From contig DEFD01000028.1 in the NCBI GenBank assembly GCA_002350615.1, positions 218,731-282,730 of the forward strand: a stretch of 64,000 nucleotides of DNA, written 5' to 3'. This DNA comes from Bacteroidales bacterium UBA2861. Lineage in GTDB: Bacteria > Bacteroidota > Bacteroidia > Bacteroidales > UBA932. Position 1 is the first letter of the stretch; every line of letters starts with the position of its first letter. The position numbers were made by a program, and so were the translations under genes. Shown in pieces: positions 8,197-16,941 of the stretch. A model generated the notes under the pieces. The model saw only the letters and a list, made by a program, of their open reading frames with translations. It ran no database searches and was not told the DNA's origin.

Positions 8197-9204
8197 TTAA
8201 ATGTTGTGTTTCTTGGGTTCAATATTGTACTTGGTAACATCCATTCCGAAGGAGAGTTTCATCTTCTCCACGAGCACGTCGATTTCGTTGAGGGACTTAC
8301 GGCCGAAGTTGCGGAACTTGATGAGTTCGTTGCGGCTGTAGGACACCAAATCTGCGAAAGTGTCGATATCGGCAGCCTTCAGGCAGTTGTAGGCGCGCAC
8401 TGAGAGTCCCTGGTCGGACAGTTTGGAGAGAAGGATGTGCCTCATGCGGAGGGAATCCTCGTCAAGCTCTTTGGATTCGGACTCAAGTGCGGTCTCAAGG
8501 GAGATCTTACCTTCGTCGGTGAAAAGCTTGAAGTGATAGATAAGGATGCTTGCTGCCTCTTGAAGGGCGGCGTTAGGGGTAATGGAGCCATCCGTCACAA
8601 TCTCGAGATTGAGCTTCTCGTAGTCGGTCTTCTGCTCCACACGCCAAGGCTCCACGCTCCAGTTGACCTTGCGGATAGGAGTGTAGATTGCGTCCACGGG
8701 AATGGTCCCGATGGGAGTGTTCTCATCGCGGAGTTCCTCTGCGGGAACGAAGCCGCGGCCCTTGGTGATGGTGAGGCTGATTTCCAGCTTTACGGAAGGT
8801 TCGAGAGAGCAGATGTGCTGCTCCGGATTCAACACCGTGAAAGAGGACAATCCTTTGGAGATATCTTCAGCCTTGAATTCCTGTTTGCCGCTGATGACGA
8901 TGTTCGCCTCTTCGGTGTCCACGGAATCAACCATTCTCTTGAAGCGCACCTGCTTGAGGTTCAGGATGATATCCTGCATGCCCTCGATGACGCCGGGGAT
9001 GGTGGAGAACTCCTGGCTTACGCCAGCGATCTTCACCTGGCTGATTGCGAAACCTTCCAGGGAAGCAAGGAGAATACGGCGAAGCGAATTGCCGATGGTC
9101 TGGCCGTAGCCCGGTTCAAGAGGGCGGAATTCGAAACGGCCGACGGTGTCGGTGCCTTCGAGCAGTATAACCTTATCCGGTTTCTGAAATGCTAAGATTG
9201 CCAT
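8197..9204 (-). CDS. rpoA: DNA-directed RNA polymerase subunit alpha
   Basis: Scaffold for assembly of core RNA polymerase; its C-terminal domain can contact promoter DNA and activators. At 335 aa both domains are present: the N-terminal dimerisation domain (RFEFRPLEPGYGQTIGNSLRRILL at the start) and the C-terminal domain (LGLSV-like DQGLSVRAYNCLKAADI, then LIKFRNFGRKSLNEI). Its place between rpsD and rplQ is canonical. Confidence 0.98.
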   Translation of the reverse strand: MAILAFQKPDKVILLEGTDTVGRFEFRPLEPGYGQTIGNSLRRILLASLEGFAISQVKIAGVSQEFSTIPGVIEGMQDIILNLKQVRFKRMVDSVDTEEANIVISGKQEFKAEDISKGLSSFTVLNPEQHICSLEPSVKLEISLTITKGRGFVPAEELRDENTPIGTIPVDAIYTPIRKVNWSVEPWRVEQKTDYEKLNLEIVTDGSITPNAALQEAASILIYHFKLFTDEGKISLETALESESKELDEDSLRMRHILLSKLSDQGLSVRAYNCLKAADIDTFADLVSYSRNELIKFRNFGRKSLNEIDVLVEKMKLSFGMDVTKYNIEPKKHNI

Positions 9205-9223
9205 AATGTTGGGTGTTAAATTT

Positions 9224-9826
9224 TTACTTGGAGTAGAGGTCGACGATGAGCTGCTCGTTGATGCTCTCAGGGATCTCCGTACGCACCGGCATGTTGAGGA
9301 ACTTGCCGGAGAGTTCCTTGGCGTCGAACTCGAGCCAGGAATACTTGGATGCGGATGCCGCTGCAGCCTGGATGACCTCGAGGCTCTTGGAACGCTCCCT
9401 CACGGCTACTACGTCACCGGGCTTCACCTGGGTGGAGGCGATGCTGCATACCAGACCGTTGAGAGTGATGTGATGATGGTTCACCAGCTGGCGTGCCGCT
9501 GCCCTGGAGGGAGCGATGCCGAGGCGGTAAACGATATTGTCGAGACGGCTCTCGAGAAGGAGCACGAGGTTTTCACCTTTCTGACCCTGCATGCGGGCGG
9601 CCTTGTCGTAAGTGTTGCGGAACTGACGCTCCAGCACTCCGTACATGTATTTGACCTTCTGCTTTTCCTTGAGCTGGGTACCGTATTCCTTGGTCTTCTT
9701 GCGCTTGGAAGCGAGACCATGCTGTCCCGGAGGATAATTTCTCTTTTCGAAATCTTTGTCTGCGCCGTAGATGGGTTCACCGAACTTACGGGCGATCTTG
9801 GTGGTAGGACCTGTATATCTTGCCAT
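9224..9826 (-). CDS. rpsD: 30S ribosomal protein S4
   Basis: Primary 16S rRNA-binding protein of the small-subunit body. The 200-aa sequence starts MARYTGPTTKIARKFGEPI and carries an S4 RNA-binding domain (ESRLDNIVYRLGIAPSRAAARQLVNHHHI) around residues 90-150. The N-terminal zinc-binding cysteines of some S4 forms are absent. It lies between rpsK and rpoA, as usual. Confidence 0.97.
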   Translation of the reverse strand: MARYTGPTTKIARKFGEPIYGADKDFEKRNYPPGQHGLASKRKKTKEYGTQLKEKQKVKYMYGVLERQFRNTYDKAARMQGQKGENLVLLLESRLDNIVYRLGIAPSRAAARQLVNHHHITLNGLVCSIASTQVKPGDVVAVRERSKSLEVIQAAAASASKYSWLEFDAKELSGKFLNMPVRTEIPESINEQLIVDLYSK

Positions 9827-9847
9827 GGTAATACTGTTTTAATGAGG

Positions 9848-10234
9848 TTAAACTTTACGACGGCCTTTGGGTCTGCACCCGTTGTGAGGCATGGGGGTCA
9901 CATCGACGATCTCGGTGACGATGATGCCTGCGTTGTTGATGGTGCGGATTGCGGATTCACGTCCTGCACCAGGGCCCTTGACAAACACCTTGACCCTGCG
10001 GAGACCTGCGTCGAAAGCGGTCTTGGCAGCGTCCTCGGCAGCCATCTGGGCAGCATAGGGGGTATTCTTCTTGGATCCGCGGAAACCGCACTTACCAGCA
10101 GAACCCCAGCTGATAACCTGTCCCTGAGCATTGGTGAGGGACACGATTACGTTGTTGAAAGTAGATGTGATATGAGCCTGCCCATAAGCCTCTACCTTAA
10201 CAACTCTCTTGGATGTTGTAGTTTTCTTTGCCAT
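9848..10234 (-). CDS. rpsK: 30S ribosomal protein S11
   Basis: Small-subunit platform protein near the mRNA exit and anti-SD helix. It is 128 aa with the conserved AHITSTFNNVIVSLTN segment near the start and the C-terminal DVTPMPHNGCRPKGRRKV end. The order rpsM-rpsK-rpsD-rpoA is the classical alpha operon. Confidence 0.97.
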   Translation of the reverse strand: MAKKTTTSKRVVKVEAYGQAHITSTFNNVIVSLTNAQGQVISWGSAGKCGFRGSKKNTPYAAQMAAEDAAKTAFDAGLRRVKVFVKGPGAGRESAIRTINNAGIIVTEIVDVTPMPHNGCRPKGRRKV

Positions 10235-10247
10235 AATTCATCTACTT

Positions 10248-10622
10248 TTACTTGGTCGCCTTCTTCTTGTTGGCAACAGTTTTCTTCTTACCCTTGCGTG
10301 TACGGGCATTGTTCTTGGTGCTCTGTCCACGGACGGGAAGACCGAGACGGTGACGGATTCCGCGGTAGCATCCGATGTCCATCAGTCGCTTGATGTTCAT
10401 CTGGACGGTGGAACGGAGTTCACCTTCGATTTTGAGCTCGCCTACCGCCGCACGGATGGCTGCGGTCTGGGCATCGTCCCAATCACCGACTTTGATCGCA
10501 CAATCGATGCCGCAGTCTGCGAGGATCTTCTTCGCAGTGCTGTGTCCGATTCCGTAGATATAGGTAAGACCTACATCTCCTTTCTTGTTGTTGGGTAAAT
10601 CAACACCGGCTATTCTTGCCAT
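10248..10622 (-). CDS. rpsM: 30S ribosomal protein S13
   Basis: Small-subunit head protein contacting the P-site tRNA and L5. It is 124 aa with MARIAGVDLPNNKKGDVGLTY at the N-terminus, YRGIRHRLGLPVRGQ in the helix-two-turns-helix region, and a basic Lys-rich tail. It follows rpmJ, as in the standard cluster. Confidence 0.97.
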   Translation of the reverse strand: MARIAGVDLPNNKKGDVGLTYIYGIGHSTAKKILADCGIDCAIKVGDWDDAQTAAIRAAVGELKIEGELRSTVQMNIKRLMDIGCYRGIRHRLGLPVRGQSTKNNARTRKGKKKTVANKKKATK

Positions 10623-10654
10623 AATTTATACTTTGTTAATTTGTTAGACTACTG

Positions 10655-10771
10655 TTATCCCTGGCGCATCTTGAACTTGGGGTTCTTTTTGCAGATTACA
10701 TACAAGCGACCTTTACGCCTTACAATCTTGCAATCGTCGCTGCGCTTCTTGATGGATGTTTTGACTTTCAT
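10655..10771 (-). CDS. rpmJ: 50S ribosomal protein L36
   Basis: A small gene between rpsM and infA encoding 38 residues: MKVKTSIKKRSDDCKIVRRK, then GRLYVICKKNPKFKMRQG and TAA. This is L36. Only two cysteines remain (in DDCKIV and VICKKN), and the zinc-ligand pattern of C+ forms is incomplete, so this looks like a zinc-independent version. Confidence 0.95.
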   Translation of the reverse strand: MKVKTSIKKRSDDCKIVRRKGRLYVICKKNPKFKMRQG

Positions 10772-10783
10772 ATCTCTGTATTT

Positions 10784-11002
10784 TTATTTGTATCTGAAAG
10801 ATATTCTCCCCTTGGTTAAATCGTACGGTGAAATCTCAACGCGCACACGGTCGCCCAGAAGAATATGGATAAAGTTCATACGCATCTTCCCCGAAATGTT
10901 GCAGAGAAGCACGTGACCGTTCTCAAGCTCGACCTTGAACATCGCGTTTGGAAGGGTCTCTATAACCTTTCCATCTTGTTCTATTGCTACTTGTTTTGAC
11001 AT
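10784..11002 (-). CDS. infA: Translation initiation factor IF-1
   Basis: An S1-like OB-fold protein of 72 aa that occupies the ribosomal A site during initiation. Diagnostic segments are GKVIETLPNAMFKVELENGH, ISGKMRMNFIHILLGDRV and DLTKGRISFRYK. It lies between map and rpmJ. Confidence 0.97.
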   Translation of the reverse strand: MSKQVAIEQDGKVIETLPNAMFKVELENGHVLLCNISGKMRMNFIHILLGDRVRVEISPYDLTKGRISFRYK

Positions 11003-11013
11003 TAAAAAACACT

Positions 11014-11793
11014 TTAAAAATTAATCTTGGGGTCTTTCTCGATAAAATCGAAGGTGGACAGGAGCTCAGCGCGGCCGCGACGGACAACAACCGTAAGTTC
11101 GTAGTGAGCCGAGTTGGATTTGTCGGCGGTATGGACGGCCCAGCCGTTCCGGGAAAGGTACACACTCCTTCCTCCCGCGTTTACCATTGGCTCGATGCAT
11201 ATTGTCATTCCGTCAACAAGCTTGGGCCCGTGTCCCTGGCGTCCGAAATTGGGAACTCCCGGGGACTCGTGCATCTGCCTGCCGATTCCGTGGCCTTCCA
11301 GCTCGCGTACTACGGAAAAACCGGCCGCTTCTACGTACGATTGCACCGCGTGTCCGATGTCGCCTACCCTGGCGCCTGCCACAGCCGCTTCTATGCCCTT
11401 GAAGAGCGAAGCCTTCGTAACGTCGAGGAGCCGGCGGGTCTTCGCATCCACCTCCCCGACCGGGAAGGTGTATGCGGAGTCGCCGTTGTATCCTTTGTAC
11501 AAAGTACCTATGTCGGCAGTGAAGATGTCGCCCTCTTTGAGCACGTAGTCCGAAGGAAAACCATGGACCACTACATCGTTCACAGACGCACAGATGGCTG
11601 CGGGGAAGCCCTCAAAACCGAGGAAACTGGGGATCGCGCCGTGATCGCGGATGAATGTTTCGGCTATCTTGGAAAGCTCTTTGGTCGTTACGCCGGGAGC
11701 TACCGCCTTGCCCACCTCCGCGAGCGTCTTCGAAACGAGAATGCCATTCTCGCGAAGCAGCTCGATCTCTTCCTCTGTCTTAGGTCTTACCAT
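11014..11793 (-). CDS. map: Methionine aminopeptidase, type I
   Basis: Removes the initiator methionine from nascent proteins. At 259 aa it has the pita-bread metal site: H in VNDVVVHGFPSDYVLKEGD, D residues in FTADIGTLYKGYNGDSAYTF, H in GHGIGRQMHESPGVPNFG, E in TICIEPMVNAGG, and a final E in HYELTVVV. It sits between secY and infA, a common place for map in this cluster. Confidence 0.97.
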   Translation of the reverse strand: MVRPKTEEEIELLRENGILVSKTLAEVGKAVAPGVTTKELSKIAETFIRDHGAIPSFLGFEGFPAAICASVNDVVVHGFPSDYVLKEGDIFTADIGTLYKGYNGDSAYTFPVGEVDAKTRRLLDVTKASLFKGIEAAVAGARVGDIGHAVQSYVEAAGFSVVRELEGHGIGRQMHESPGVPNFGRQGHGPKLVDGMTICIEPMVNAGGRSVYLSRNGWAVHTADKSNSAHYELTVVVRRGRAELLSTFDFIEKDPKINF

Positions 11794-11815
11794 CTACCTC
11801 AAATTTCTCAAAGAA

Positions 11816-13153
11816 CTACATACCTGAGCGCCCTGTAAGCCGTCCGGTCTTCATGAGACCGTCGTAGTGACGCATAAGCAGGTAACTTTCTATCTGCTGG
11901 AGAGTGTCGAGCACAACACCCACAAGGATCAGCAGCGAAGTGCCGCCGAAGAAGCTTGCGAACTGGTTGTTGATGCCCAGAAGCATTGCTCCTGCAGGCA
12001 GGATGGCGATGATGGCGAGGAAAATGGAACCGGGAAGGGTAACGCGGCTCATGATGGAGTCGAGATACTCTACGGTCTTCTTTCCGGGCTTCACGCCGGG
12101 TATGAAACCACCATTGCGCTTCATGTCTTCAGCCATCATGGTGGGGTTCACCGTAACGGCGGTGTAGAAGTACGTGAAGATGATGATCAGGATTGCAAAA
12201 ATGAAATTATACCAGAATCCGGTATAGTTGCCGAGCGTGGCAGCAAGACCTCTCGTAGCCTCGAACCTGCTGAAGATAAGAGGGAAGAGCATCAGAGCCT
12301 GGGCGAAGATGATGGGCATCACACCCGCGGCGTTGATCTTGAGGGGAATGTACTGGCGCACTCCGCCGTACTGACGGTTGCCGATGACCCTCTTGGCATA
12401 CTGCACCGGAACGCGGCGCACTGCCTGCACAAGGGCAATTGCGGCAACGATTACGAAGAACCAGATAAGTGCCTCGATAACGAGGAAGAGCAGACCTCCG
12501 TTGGTGGTGGTAAGCTTCTCACCGGCTTCCGCGAGCACTGCATAAGGCAGACGGGCCACGATACCTATCATGATGATGAGGGAGATACCGTTGCCGATGC
12601 CGCGGTCCGTGATGCGCTCACCGAGCCACATTACGAACATCGATCCAGCCATAAGGATGAAGGTGGAAACGAGGTTGAAGGCGAAATTGCTCCAGCCGAG
12701 GTTGTTGACGGCGGTGAATGCCGTTCCGGGGATCTGGCTGTGCAGGGCTGCCATGTAGAAGGGGCCCTGGATGCAGATGATTCCGATGGTCAGATACCTG
12801 GTGAGCTGGTTCATCTTCTTGCGGCCGCTCTCTCCTTCCATCTGAAGTTTGCGGAAGTAGGGAACGAACACGCCGAGAAGCTGAATCACGATGGATGCCG
12901 AGATATAAGGCATCACACCGAGAGCAAAGATCGAAGCATTGCCGAAGGCACCGCCGGAGAACATGTTAAGCAGTCCGACGAGACCCTGGTTGGCAGTGTC
13001 CTGGAATTTCGCGAGCATAGTCGCGTCGATTCCGGGCAGCACGACGAAGCAACCGAGCCTGTACACCAGGATGAGACCGAATGTATAGACAAGGCGTGTC
13101 CGCAGCTCCTCGATCTTGAAGATGTTCTTTATTGTCTCGATAAACTTCTTCAT
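11816..13153 (-). CDS. secY: Preprotein translocase subunit SecY
   Basis: The channel subunit of the Sec translocon in the inner membrane, 445 aa with about ten hydrophobic segments. Family motifs include LVYRLGCFVVLPGID near the N-terminus, FSGGAFGNASIFALGVMPYISASI (plug and TM2 region), GIGNGISLIIMIGI and RRVPVQYAKRV in the large cytoplasmic loop. The position after rplO is canonical, with a 5-base gap. Confidence 0.98.
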   Translation of the reverse strand: MKKFIETIKNIFKIEELRTRLVYTFGLILVYRLGCFVVLPGIDATMLAKFQDTANQGLVGLLNMFSGGAFGNASIFALGVMPYISASIVIQLLGVFVPYFRKLQMEGESGRKKMNQLTRYLTIGIICIQGPFYMAALHSQIPGTAFTAVNNLGWSNFAFNLVSTFILMAGSMFVMWLGERITDRGIGNGISLIIMIGIVARLPYAVLAEAGEKLTTTNGGLLFLVIEALIWFFVIVAAIALVQAVRRVPVQYAKRVIGNRQYGGVRQYIPLKINAAGVMPIIFAQALMLFPLIFSRFEATRGLAATLGNYTGFWYNFIFAILIIIFTYFYTAVTVNPTMMAEDMKRNGGFIPGVKPGKKTVEYLDSIMSRVTLPGSIFLAIIAILPAGAMLLGINNQFASFFGGTSLLILVGVVLDTLQQIESYLLMRHYDGLMKTGRLTGRSGM

Positions 13154-13158
13154 TATTT

Positions 13159-13608
13159 TTACTCTGTTACGACTGCCTTGCCGCCGGCAGCTTCGATTTT
13201 GGAAATAGCGCTCTTGCTGAATGCGTCGGCCGTTACGGTGATGGCAGCGGTGAGTTCACCGTTACCGAGAACCTTCACGAGATCCGTCTTGGCTGCGAGG
13301 CCGTAGTCCTTCATGAGGGACACATTGATTTCGCTGGCCTTTGCAGCTTCTGCAAGTGCCTGGAGGTCACTGAGATTGACCGCCTTGTATTCTACACGGG
13401 TAGGATTCTTGAATCCGAATTTGGGGAGACGCCTCTGAATAGGCATCTGACCGCCTTCGAAACCAATCTTATGCTCGTAACCGGCACGTGCCTGAGCACC
13501 TTTGGTACCGCGGGTGGCAGTGCCGCCCTTACCGGAACCCTGTCCGCGTCCCAGCCTCTTGCTGGTCTTGGTGGAACCTTTTGCAGGTGTAAGATTTTCA
13601 AGTTTCAT
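13159..13608 (-). CDS. rplO: 50S ribosomal protein L15
   Basis: Late-assembly large-subunit protein, 149 aa. The N-terminal region (LTPAKGSTKTSKRLGRGQGS, then GKGGTATRGTKGAQARAGY) is the glycine-rich rRNA-penetrating extension of L15. A clear AGGAGG (13617-13622) lies 8 bases before the ATG and overlaps the rpmD stop codon. This is unusual because most genes in this window lack Shine-Dalgarno sequences. Confidence 0.97.
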   Translation of the reverse strand: MKLENLTPAKGSTKTSKRLGRGQGSGKGGTATRGTKGAQARAGYEHKIGFEGGQMPIQRRLPKFGFKNPTRVEYKAVNLSDLQALAEAAKASEINVSLMKDYGLAAKTDLVKVLGNGELTAAITVTADAFSKSAISKIEAAGGKAVVTE

Positions 13609-13621
13609 CTCTGTTTCCTCC

Positions 13622-13804
13622 TTAGTCTATTACTTCGTACTTGACGAGATGCGCAATCTTGGCAAGCTGGCCGCGGGATACGGGGTTGTCCTCGATCTCT
13701 ACGGTCTGATGCATTCTGCGGATACCGAGGCAGCGGAGATTCTCCTTCTGACGCTTGGTCTCGCCGTTCTTGCTGATAACCTGGGTTATTCTGAGTTTTG
13801 CCAT
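13622..13804 (-). CDS. rpmD: 50S ribosomal protein L30
   Basis: A 60-aa large-subunit protein starting MAKLRITQVISKNGETKRQK and containing LRCLGIRRMHQTVEIEDNPV. An AGGAGG (13813-13818) lies 8 bases before the ATG and overlaps the rpsE stop codon (TAGGAGG), suggesting coupled re-initiation. Confidence 0.96.
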   Translation of the reverse strand: MAKLRITQVISKNGETKRQKENLRCLGIRRMHQTVEIEDNPVSRGQLAKIAHLVKYEVID

Positions 13805-13816
13805 TGTCCGTTCCTC

Positions 13817-14335
13817 CTAACCGTTAAATACTTTGCTCATGGGAATACCGCGGAGTCCGGCAACCGTGTAGGCGTCGCGCATCTCGGTGAGAGCTGCCAC
13901 GGTGGCCTTCACGAGGTTGTGAGGGTTGGAAGAGCCCTTGCTCTTCGCAAGCACGTTCTGGATTCCTGCGGATTCGAACACTGCACGCATAGCACCGCCG
14001 GCCTTTACACCGGTACCGGGGGCAGCGGGCTTCATGAATACCTTGGCTCCGCCGAAGTTGGCCTCCTGCTCGTGAGGGATGGTGGTGTTGATGACAGGAA
14101 CCTTTACGAGGTTCTTCTTTGCATCTTCCACGCCCTTTGCGATGGCGGCGGTAACTTCGTTGGCCTTACCAAGACCGTAGCCTACAACACCGTTCTCGTC
14201 TCCGACCACCACGATGGCGGCGAAGCGGAAGTGACGTCCACCCTTGGTAACCTTGGTCACCCTCTGGATGGCGACGAGTCTGTCCTTGAGTTCGAGGTCA
14301 GATGTCTTTACTCTTTTAACATTTGTATTTGCCAT
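13817..14335 (-). CDS. rpsE: 30S ribosomal protein S5
   Basis: Small-subunit protein important for mRNA helicase activity at the entry channel and for decoding accuracy. The 172-aa protein has an S5 N-terminal double-stranded-RNA-binding-like domain (RLVAIQRVTKVTKGGRHFRF) and a C-terminal domain (GGAMRAVFESAGIQNVLAKS). Gene order rplR-rpsE-rpmD-rplO is standard. Confidence 0.97.
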   Translation of the reverse strand: MANTNVKRVKTSDLELKDRLVAIQRVTKVTKGGRHFRFAAIVVVGDENGVVGYGLGKANEVTAAIAKGVEDAKKNLVKVPVINTTIPHEQEANFGGAKVFMKPAAPGTGVKAGGAMRAVFESAGIQNVLAKSKGSSNPHNLVKATVAALTEMRDAYTVAGLRGIPMSKVFNG

Positions 14336-14346
14336 AGTCTTGATTT

Positions 14347-14709
14347 TTAGAAGATGAGGCCACCTTCACGGGCGGCGTCGGCCAAACTTTTAACACGTCC
14401 GTGGAAGAGATATCCGCCACGGTCGAAGCTGATGGTGGTGATTCCCTTTGCGAGAGCGCGCTCGGCGATGGCCTTGCCTACGACGGCAGCGGTCTCGATA
14501 CCGGATTTGCCCTTGCACTGTGCAGCGAGTTCCTTGTCGTTGGAGGAGGCGGCAACGAGGGTTGCGCCCTGCTCATCGTCGATAACCTGCACGTAAATCT
14601 GCTTGTTGCTTCTGAAGACGACCATACGAGGTCTTTCGGCTGTACCGTTCACATGCTTGCGAATGCGGTAGTGAATCCTTTTTCTTCTTGCTATTCTACT
14701 TAATGCCAT
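14347..14709 (-). CDS. rplR: 50S ribosomal protein L18
   Basis: Binds 5S rRNA in the central protuberance. It is 120 aa with a basic N-terminus (RIARRKRIHYRIRKHVNGTA), RPRMVVFRSNKQIYVQVIDD and the C-terminal SFDRGGYLFHGRVKSLADAA. An AGGAGG (14718-14723) lies 8 bases upstream of the ATG. Confidence 0.97.
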   Translation of the reverse strand: MALSRIARRKRIHYRIRKHVNGTAERPRMVVFRSNKQIYVQVIDDEQGATLVAASSNDKELAAQCKGKSGIETAAVVGKAIAERALAKGITTISFDRGGYLFHGRVKSLADAAREGGLIF

Positions 14710-14726
14710 AGTTCTGTCCTCCTGAT

Positions 14727-15287
14727 TTATTTGGCAGCAGCAGTCTTACCTGCCTTGCGACGAAGTTGTTCACCAACGAACTTGATACCCTTGCCCTTAT
14801 AAGGTTCAGGCTCACGGAAAGAGCGGATCTTGGCGGCAATCTGGCCGACAAGCTGCTTGTCGCAGCTCTTGAGATAGAGTTTGGGATTCTCACCCTTCTT
14901 GATGTCGGGCACTTCGGCCTTGACCTCGGCGGGAAGCATCATCTGGATCTCGTGGGAATAACCGAGCGAGAAAGTGAGAAGCTGTCCCTGGGCGGCTACA
15001 CGGTAACCGACACCCACAAGCTCCTGCTTGATGGTGAATCCTTCGCTGACACCGACCACCATGTTGTGCACCAGAGCGCGGTAAAGACCGTGCATGCTGC
15101 GGTGACGGGGCTGGTCCGTGGGGCGGGTGAATTTGATTTCGTTGTCCTCAATGGTGACAGTGATGTCGGGATCGACTTTCTGGCAGAGTTCACCAAGGGG
15201 TCCTTTAACCTTGACAACGTTGCCGGGCAGGAGCTCCACGCTCACGCCGGCCGGAAGGTTTACAGGCAATTTACCAATTCGTGACAT
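14727..15287 (-). CDS. rplF: 50S ribosomal protein L6
   Basis: Large-subunit protein near the factor-binding site, 186 aa, made of two repeated alpha/beta domains. It starts MSRIGKLPVNLPAGVSVELL and has the C-terminal signature REPEPYKGKGIKFVGEQLRRKAGK-type segment. It lies between rpsH and rplR. Confidence 0.97.
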   Translation of the reverse strand: MSRIGKLPVNLPAGVSVELLPGNVVKVKGPLGELCQKVDPDITVTIEDNEIKFTRPTDQPRHRSMHGLYRALVHNMVVGVSEGFTIKQELVGVGYRVAAQGQLLTFSLGYSHEIQMMLPAEVKAEVPDIKKGENPKLYLKSCDKQLVGQIAAKIRSFREPEPYKGKGIKFVGEQLRRKAGKTAAAK

Positions 15288-15307
15288 TTGTTTCTATACC
15301 TTAAATA

Positions 15308-15703
15308 TTAATATACGTAGCATAATACTTCACCGCCGATGCCGAGTTCACGGGCCTCTTTGTCGGTGATTACGCCCTTGCTGGTGGAGAGGATGGCGAT
15401 GCCGAGTCCGTTCAGGACGCGGGGCATATCTTCTACGCCTGCGTACTGGCGAAGACCAGGAGTGGAAATGCGCTCGATCTTCTTGATGGCGGCCATCTTG
15501 GTCTCAGGATGGTACTTGAGGGCGATCTTTATAGTGTTGTAAGGGGTTCCCTCCACTACCTTGTAGCTGAGGATATATCCTTTCTCGCACAGAATCTTGG
15601 TGATGGCTTCCTTCATCTTGGACGAAGGGATTTCCACAACCTTCTTTCCTGCCATATAGGCATTGCGGACTCTGGTGAGATAATCTGCGATAGGATCAGT
15701 CAT
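15308..15703 (-). CDS. rpsH: 30S ribosomal protein S8
   Basis: Primary 16S rRNA-binding protein and, in many bacteria, translational repressor of the spc operon. I take the start at 15703 (MTDPIADYLTRVRNAYMAGK), giving the usual 131 aa; the frame is open 15 codons further upstream, but those codons overlap the end of rpsN. C-terminal motif: LGIAILSTSKGVITDKEARE and a final VLCYVY. Confidence 0.96.
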   Translation of the reverse strand: MTDPIADYLTRVRNAYMAGKKVVEIPSSKMKEAITKILCEKGYILSYKVVEGTPYNTIKIALKYHPETKMAAIKKIERISTPGLRQYAGVEDMPRVLNGLGIAILSTSKGVITDKEARELGIGGEVLCYVY

Positions 15704-15725
15704 ATTGTTCGTCTTTTTTAATATT

Positions 15726-15995
15726 CTACCAACTTGCCTTCTTGACACCGGGGATAAGTCCGTTGCTGGCCATCTCGCGGAACTGGATACGGCTGAGACC
15801 GAAAGCTCTCATGTAACCCTTGGGTCTGCCAGTGAGAGAGCAGCGGTTGTGAAGACGTACCGGAGATGCGTTCTTGGGGAGCTTGTCCAGCGCGGCCCAG
15901 TCACCGGCCTCTTTGAGAGCCTTACGTTTCTCGGCATATTTGGCAACGAGTTTTGCGCGCTTTACTTCGCGGGCTTTCATTGATTCTTTTGCCAT
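15726..15995 (-). CDS. rpsN: 30S ribosomal protein S14, zinc-independent long form
   Basis: Small-subunit head protein, 89 aa. The length and the absence of paired CxxC motifs identify the C-minus form, which does not bind zinc. Diagnostic segments are RLHNRCSLTGRPKGYMRAFG and LSRIQFREMASNGLIPGVKK. It lies between rplE and rpsH. Confidence 0.97.
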   Translation of the reverse strand: MAKESMKAREVKRAKLVAKYAEKRKALKEAGDWAALDKLPKNASPVRLHNRCSLTGRPKGYMRAFGLSRIQFREMASNGLIPGVKKASW

Positions 15996-16003
15996 ACTGT
16001 ATC

Positions 16004-16597
16004 TTATTTATTATGTTTCTTGAAAGGCAGACCGAATGCGGCGAGAAGAGCCTTGCACTCCGCGTCGGATTTGGCTGTGGTGACAAAGGTGATTTCCATT
16101 CCGTGGATACGGGGGTTCTTGTCGATGTCCACCTCGGGGAAGATGATCTGCTCCTTGATGCCAAGGGTGTAGTTTCCACGTCCGTCCATGTTCTCGGCTA
16201 TACCGTTGAAGTCGCGGATACGGGGAAGGGTGACACGGATGAGCTTCTCCAGGAACTCGTACATCTTGACGTCGCGAAGGGTGACCTTGCAACCTACAGG
16301 CATTCCTTTACGGAGCTTGAAGTTGGAAACATCCTTGCGGGAAGTGGTGATGACGGCCTTCTGCCCGGTGATGAGAGCGAGTTCGGCAGCTGCATCTTCG
16401 ACAATCTTCTTGTCCTGGGTGCCTTCGCCGATACCTTCGTTGATGGTTATCTTAACCAGACGGGGAGCTTCCATTACGGTATTATAAGAAAACTCCTTGA
16501 CGAGCTTTTCTACAATTTCTTCCTTGTAGAGCTTCTTGAGAGCAGGAATGTAACCCTTGGGGGCTTTCTGCTGGTCTTCTATTGCTTTCTTTGCCAT
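16004..16597 (-). CDS. rplE: 50S ribosomal protein L5
   Basis: Binds 5S rRNA and contacts the P-site tRNA. It is 197 aa with NTVMEAPRLVKITINEGIGE near residue 40, AVITTSRKDVSNFKLRKGMP, and RDFNGIAENMDGRGNYTLGI. It begins with a short MAKKAIEDQQKAPKG leader. It lies 3 bases downstream of rplX. Confidence 0.97.
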   Translation of the reverse strand: MAKKAIEDQQKAPKGYIPALKKLYKEEIVEKLVKEFSYNTVMEAPRLVKITINEGIGEGTQDKKIVEDAAAELALITGQKAVITTSRKDVSNFKLRKGMPVGCKVTLRDVKMYEFLEKLIRVTLPRIRDFNGIAENMDGRGNYTLGIKEQIIFPEVDIDKNPRIHGMEITFVTTAKSDAECKALLAAFGLPFKKHNK

Positions 16598-16599
16598 AA

Positions 16600-16929
16600 T
16601 TACTTGATCTCCTGTCCTGATTTTTTGGAAACGCGGATCTTCTTGTCACCTTCGAACTTGTAGCCCACGCGGGTAGGAACCGGCTTGGCTGCGGTGCTTG
16701 CGGGATCGAGAAGATTTACATTTGAAATATGGATGGGGGCCTCCTGCTTGATGATGCCGCCCTGGGGCTGCTTGGAGTTGGGCTTGGTGTGCTTGCTCAC
16801 GAGGTTGATGCCCTCGATGATCACACGGTCCTCACTCTTGAGCACGGAAAGCACCTTCCCGGTCTTTCCTTTATCGTTACCGGCATTTACATACACGGTG
16901 TCGCCTTTCTTGATTTTCAACTTTTTCAT
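16600..16929 (-). CDS. rplX: 50S ribosomal protein L24
   Basis: Assembly-initiator protein of the large subunit, with a KOW motif (KIKKGDTVYVNAGNDKGKTG). I place the start at the ATG at 16929, giving 109 aa and the conserved MKKLKIKKGD beginning; another ATG two codons upstream and a TTG three codons upstream are possible but less typical. Confidence 0.95.
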   Translation of the reverse strand: MKKLKIKKGDTVYVNAGNDKGKTGKVLSVLKSEDRVIIEGINLVSKHTKPNSKQPQGGIIKQEAPIHISNVNLLDPASTAAKPVPTRVGYKFEGDKKIRVSKKSGQEIK

Positions 16930-16941
16930 AATCATCAATTA

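Noticed and set aside
11867..13306. 479-codon open frame on the plus strand
   Set aside because: It lies antisense to secY and rplO, has no recognisable motif, and reflects the GC-rich codon use of those genes.
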